A DNA stretch of 64,000 bases from Planctellipticum variicoloris (GTDB lineage Bacteria; Planctomycetota; Planctomycetia; Planctomycetales; Planctomycetaceae). The translations under genes and the position numbers were made by a program. Positions within the stretch are counted from its first letter, which is position 1. The number at the start of each line of letters is the position of its first letter. The notes under the pieces were generated by a model that worked only from the letters and a program-made list of their open reading frames with translations, did not search any database and was not told the DNA's origin. This document shows positions 61,405-64,000 of this stretch, piece by piece. The DNA is taken from positions 434,001 to 498,000 of the forward strand of contig NZ_CP130886.1 of assembly GCF_030622045.1 (NCBI RefSeq), read 5' to 3'.

Positions 61405-62429
61405 TGACTTCGCCAATCTGCCGAAGCCTGATTGCCGTCATTGCCTCCACTGCATTGCTGGCGATCGAATTGCCGCGCACCGCCGCGCAGGATTCCGGCC
61501 AGCCGACCGAAACGGTGACCCGCCAGACGGAGGTCTATCTCGGTGTCATCACCGAACCGGTTTCCGAAGCGATGGCGACGCAATTGCGCCGGCAGTTGCC
61601 GGGCGGACGTGGCCTGCTGGTCAAACGCCTGCTCCCCGGTTCGCCCGCGGAACGGGCCGGGCTGCGGCCAATGGATATCATCGCAGCCACCGACGGCCAG
61701 CCGGTCGGACGTCCGGATGATCTCAAAGAGCGAGTTGTCCGTCGCAAGCCCGCCGAGCTCCTGAAGATGAGCGTGATCCGCGAGGGGGAAACGCAATCGC
61801 TCGACGTCCCTCTGGGGGAGCGGACCGTCTCGACGCTGATTGCCCGACATTTCCCTCCGCAGGCAGGATCCGGCGGAGCGGAACGCTCCCTGTTGCCAGA
61901 ACCGACAGATGCCCTGGCGGCCGTGGAAACCATTCCCCGCACGCTGCATGCCCTGACGCTGCGGACAAAAGACGGCCGACAGTTCAATCTGAGCCTCGAG
62001 TATCTCGATGCCAAAGGCCAGCCGCAGGCCGCAGCGCTGTCGGGAGACGTGACGACATTGCGTGAGGATCTCAAATCTTTGCCCGAGGCGGTCCAGCAGG
62101 CCGCCGGCCGGCACCTCGACGCCGCGGAACGCGAGAAACTCCTGGCCCGCACTGTGCAGTTTCGTTGCAGTCCCGGGCAGCTTGGCGCGGAACGGACGCT
62201 GCAGATCAGCGTCCGGCAGCCAGAGGCGTCGGGAGCGGTCCGCTGGTTCGAACTGGAACGCACCATCGCGGCCGGCCCCGGCTCCATGCGACTGTCCCAG
62301 ACGCTCGATCTGCCGGAAGTCCAGTCTCAGCTCAGCGACATGGACCCGGCCGTCCGCGCCCGGATCGAGCAGACGCTCAAGACAGCGTCGCTGCCCGCCG
62401 TGGGCCTGAAGCGGGAAGAGTCGCAGTAG
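61404..62429 (+). CDS. Secreted PDZ-domain protein
   Basis: ATG at 61404 (CAGGAG 8 nt upstream; TGATG overlap with the previous stop) gives 341 residues: signal peptide (CRSLIAVIASTALLAIELPRTAAQ), a PDZ domain (about 35-125: EVYLGVITEPVSEAMATQL, GRGLLVKRLLPGSPAERAGLRPMDIIAATDG), then a Gln/Glu-rich helical region without recognised domain. There is no protease domain, so unlike DegS or HtrA it can only bind. With the membrane protein and sigma factor it could form a sensing module for the envelope, an inference from context. The frame is open upstream to 60999 but that part overlaps the previous gene. Confidence 0.8.
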   Translation: MTSPICRSLIAVIASTALLAIELPRTAAQDSGQPTETVTRQTEVYLGVITEPVSEAMATQLRRQLPGGRGLLVKRLLPGSPAERAGLRPMDIIAATDGQPVGRPDDLKERVVRRKPAELLKMSVIREGETQSLDVPLGERTVSTLIARHFPPQAGSGGAERSLLPEPTDALAAVETIPRTLHALTLRTKDGRQFNLSLEYLDAKGQPQAAALSGDVTTLREDLKSLPEAVQQAAGRHLDAAEREKLLARTVQFRCSPGQLGAERTLQISVRQPEASGAVRWFELERTIAAGPGSMRLSQTLDLPEVQSQLSDMDPAVRARIEQTLKTASLPAVGLKREESQ

Positions 62430-62455
62430 GCAGGATCGCGCCCGGCAGCGTTCGC

Positions 62456-63685
<1,230 letters not shown>

Positions 63686-63746
63686 GGGAGACGGTTCCGC
63701 GGAGAAGTCGGTCGCTAGGATTTACGGAGCGGGATGGCTGAACGGT

Positions 63747-64000
63747 TCAGACCTGAGCCAGCGGCTCCGGACCGACGGTCAGGATCGAAAAGCTTTCGGC
63801 CGGGTGGCGCCGCAGATAGTCCAGCACGCTGTCGACGGTGAGGGCTTCGATCCGCCCGCGGACTTCTTCGAGGGACGTGACTCGTCCGAGGTGGAACCAG
63901 TCGCGGGCCGCCGAGGACGCCCGCGCTCCGGTGGATTCCTGGGCCATGATCAGCGAGCTCTTGGCCCGGGCCTGGCAGCGGGCGAGTTCCGCCGGCTCGA
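63747..64000 (-). CDS. M16-family peptidase, C-terminal part (cut by window end)
   Basis: The frame is open from the window end to the stop at 63747. The visible 84 residues, starting EPAELARCQARAKSSLIMAQ and continuing DWFHLGRVTSLEEVRGRIEAL, VDSVLDYLRRHP and FSILTVGPEPL, match the C-terminal helix and strand of an M16 peptidase. The protein continues beyond 64000 on the minus strand and the active-site motif is not visible. It lies 61 bp upstream of the intact M16 gene and likely forms a pair with it, as in two-subunit M16 enzymes. Confidence 0.8.
   Translation of the reverse strand, partial: EPAELARCQARAKSSLIMAQESTGARASSAARDWFHLGRVTSLEEVRGRIEALTVDSVLDYLRRHPAESFSILTVGPEPLAQV

Overview
This window is GC-rich chromosomal DNA from a member of the Planctomycetes (class Planctomycetia, probably order Planctomycetales). 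The assignment rests on gene families rather than a marker gene: a PVC-type dehydrogenase with a C-terminal CxxCH haem site (1053-4082), a DUF1571 lipoprotein-like protein (4175-5152), a DUF1501 protein beside a DUF1549/DUF1553 protein (42103-46253), a Cys-rich protein with V-T-rich repeats like planctomycetal YTV proteins (17099-18148), SpoVG with an inserted zinc ribbon (11710-12288), HEAT-repeat proteins and an ECF sigma operon. Most of the window is ordinary housekeeping DNA with short gaps; the genes lie in small operons on both strands. No prophage, CRISPR array, rRNA or replication origin was seen.

Layout. 1-13.2 kb: pyrK, the PVC dehydrogenase, DUF1571, purC, a degenerate GH10-like protein, a SEC-C/TPR protein with ribD, then spoVG and ispE. 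13.5-18.9 kb: small membrane proteins including a tandem duplicated pair, a repeat-filled gap, a glutaredoxin-CcdA-like fusion, the YTV-like protein and a BON protein. 18.9-28.3 kb: HEAT protein, MscK-like channel with corA, rsmE, and a second HEAT protein with a small membrane protein. 28.3-32 kb: an IS1380 element with 4-bp target duplication, a small conserved gene, tRNA-Glu, csrA and an HU protein. 32-41.3 kb: FHA protein with rsmD, epimerase, enolase-superfamily dehydratase, a secreted protein, a candidate small RNA, and a minus-strand run of HAD phosphatase, aminotransferase, Gfo/Idh/MocA protein and a lectin-fold protein. 41.4-52.7 kb: GNAT, DUF1501 / small antitoxin-like protein / DUF1549-1553, a Ser/Thr kinase with an extracytoplasmic beta-helix, two glycosyltransferases, a palindromic repeat and an SDR. 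52.7-64 kb: histidine kinase, apgM, nadE followed by a tRNA-like fragment, a PpiC-type isomerase, an operon of MMPL transporter, ECF sigma factor, membrane protein and PDZ protein, and two tandem M16 peptidases (the second cut by the window end).

The items most worth following up are an unannotated small RNA with its own promoter and terminator (about 37146-37255), the MMPL-ECF-membrane-PDZ operon (58008-62429), the kinase/beta-helix plus glycosyltransferase cluster (47166-51739), the tRNA-like tail after nadE (55143-55214) and the IS1380 insertion that lands on and preserves a stop codon (28329-30014).
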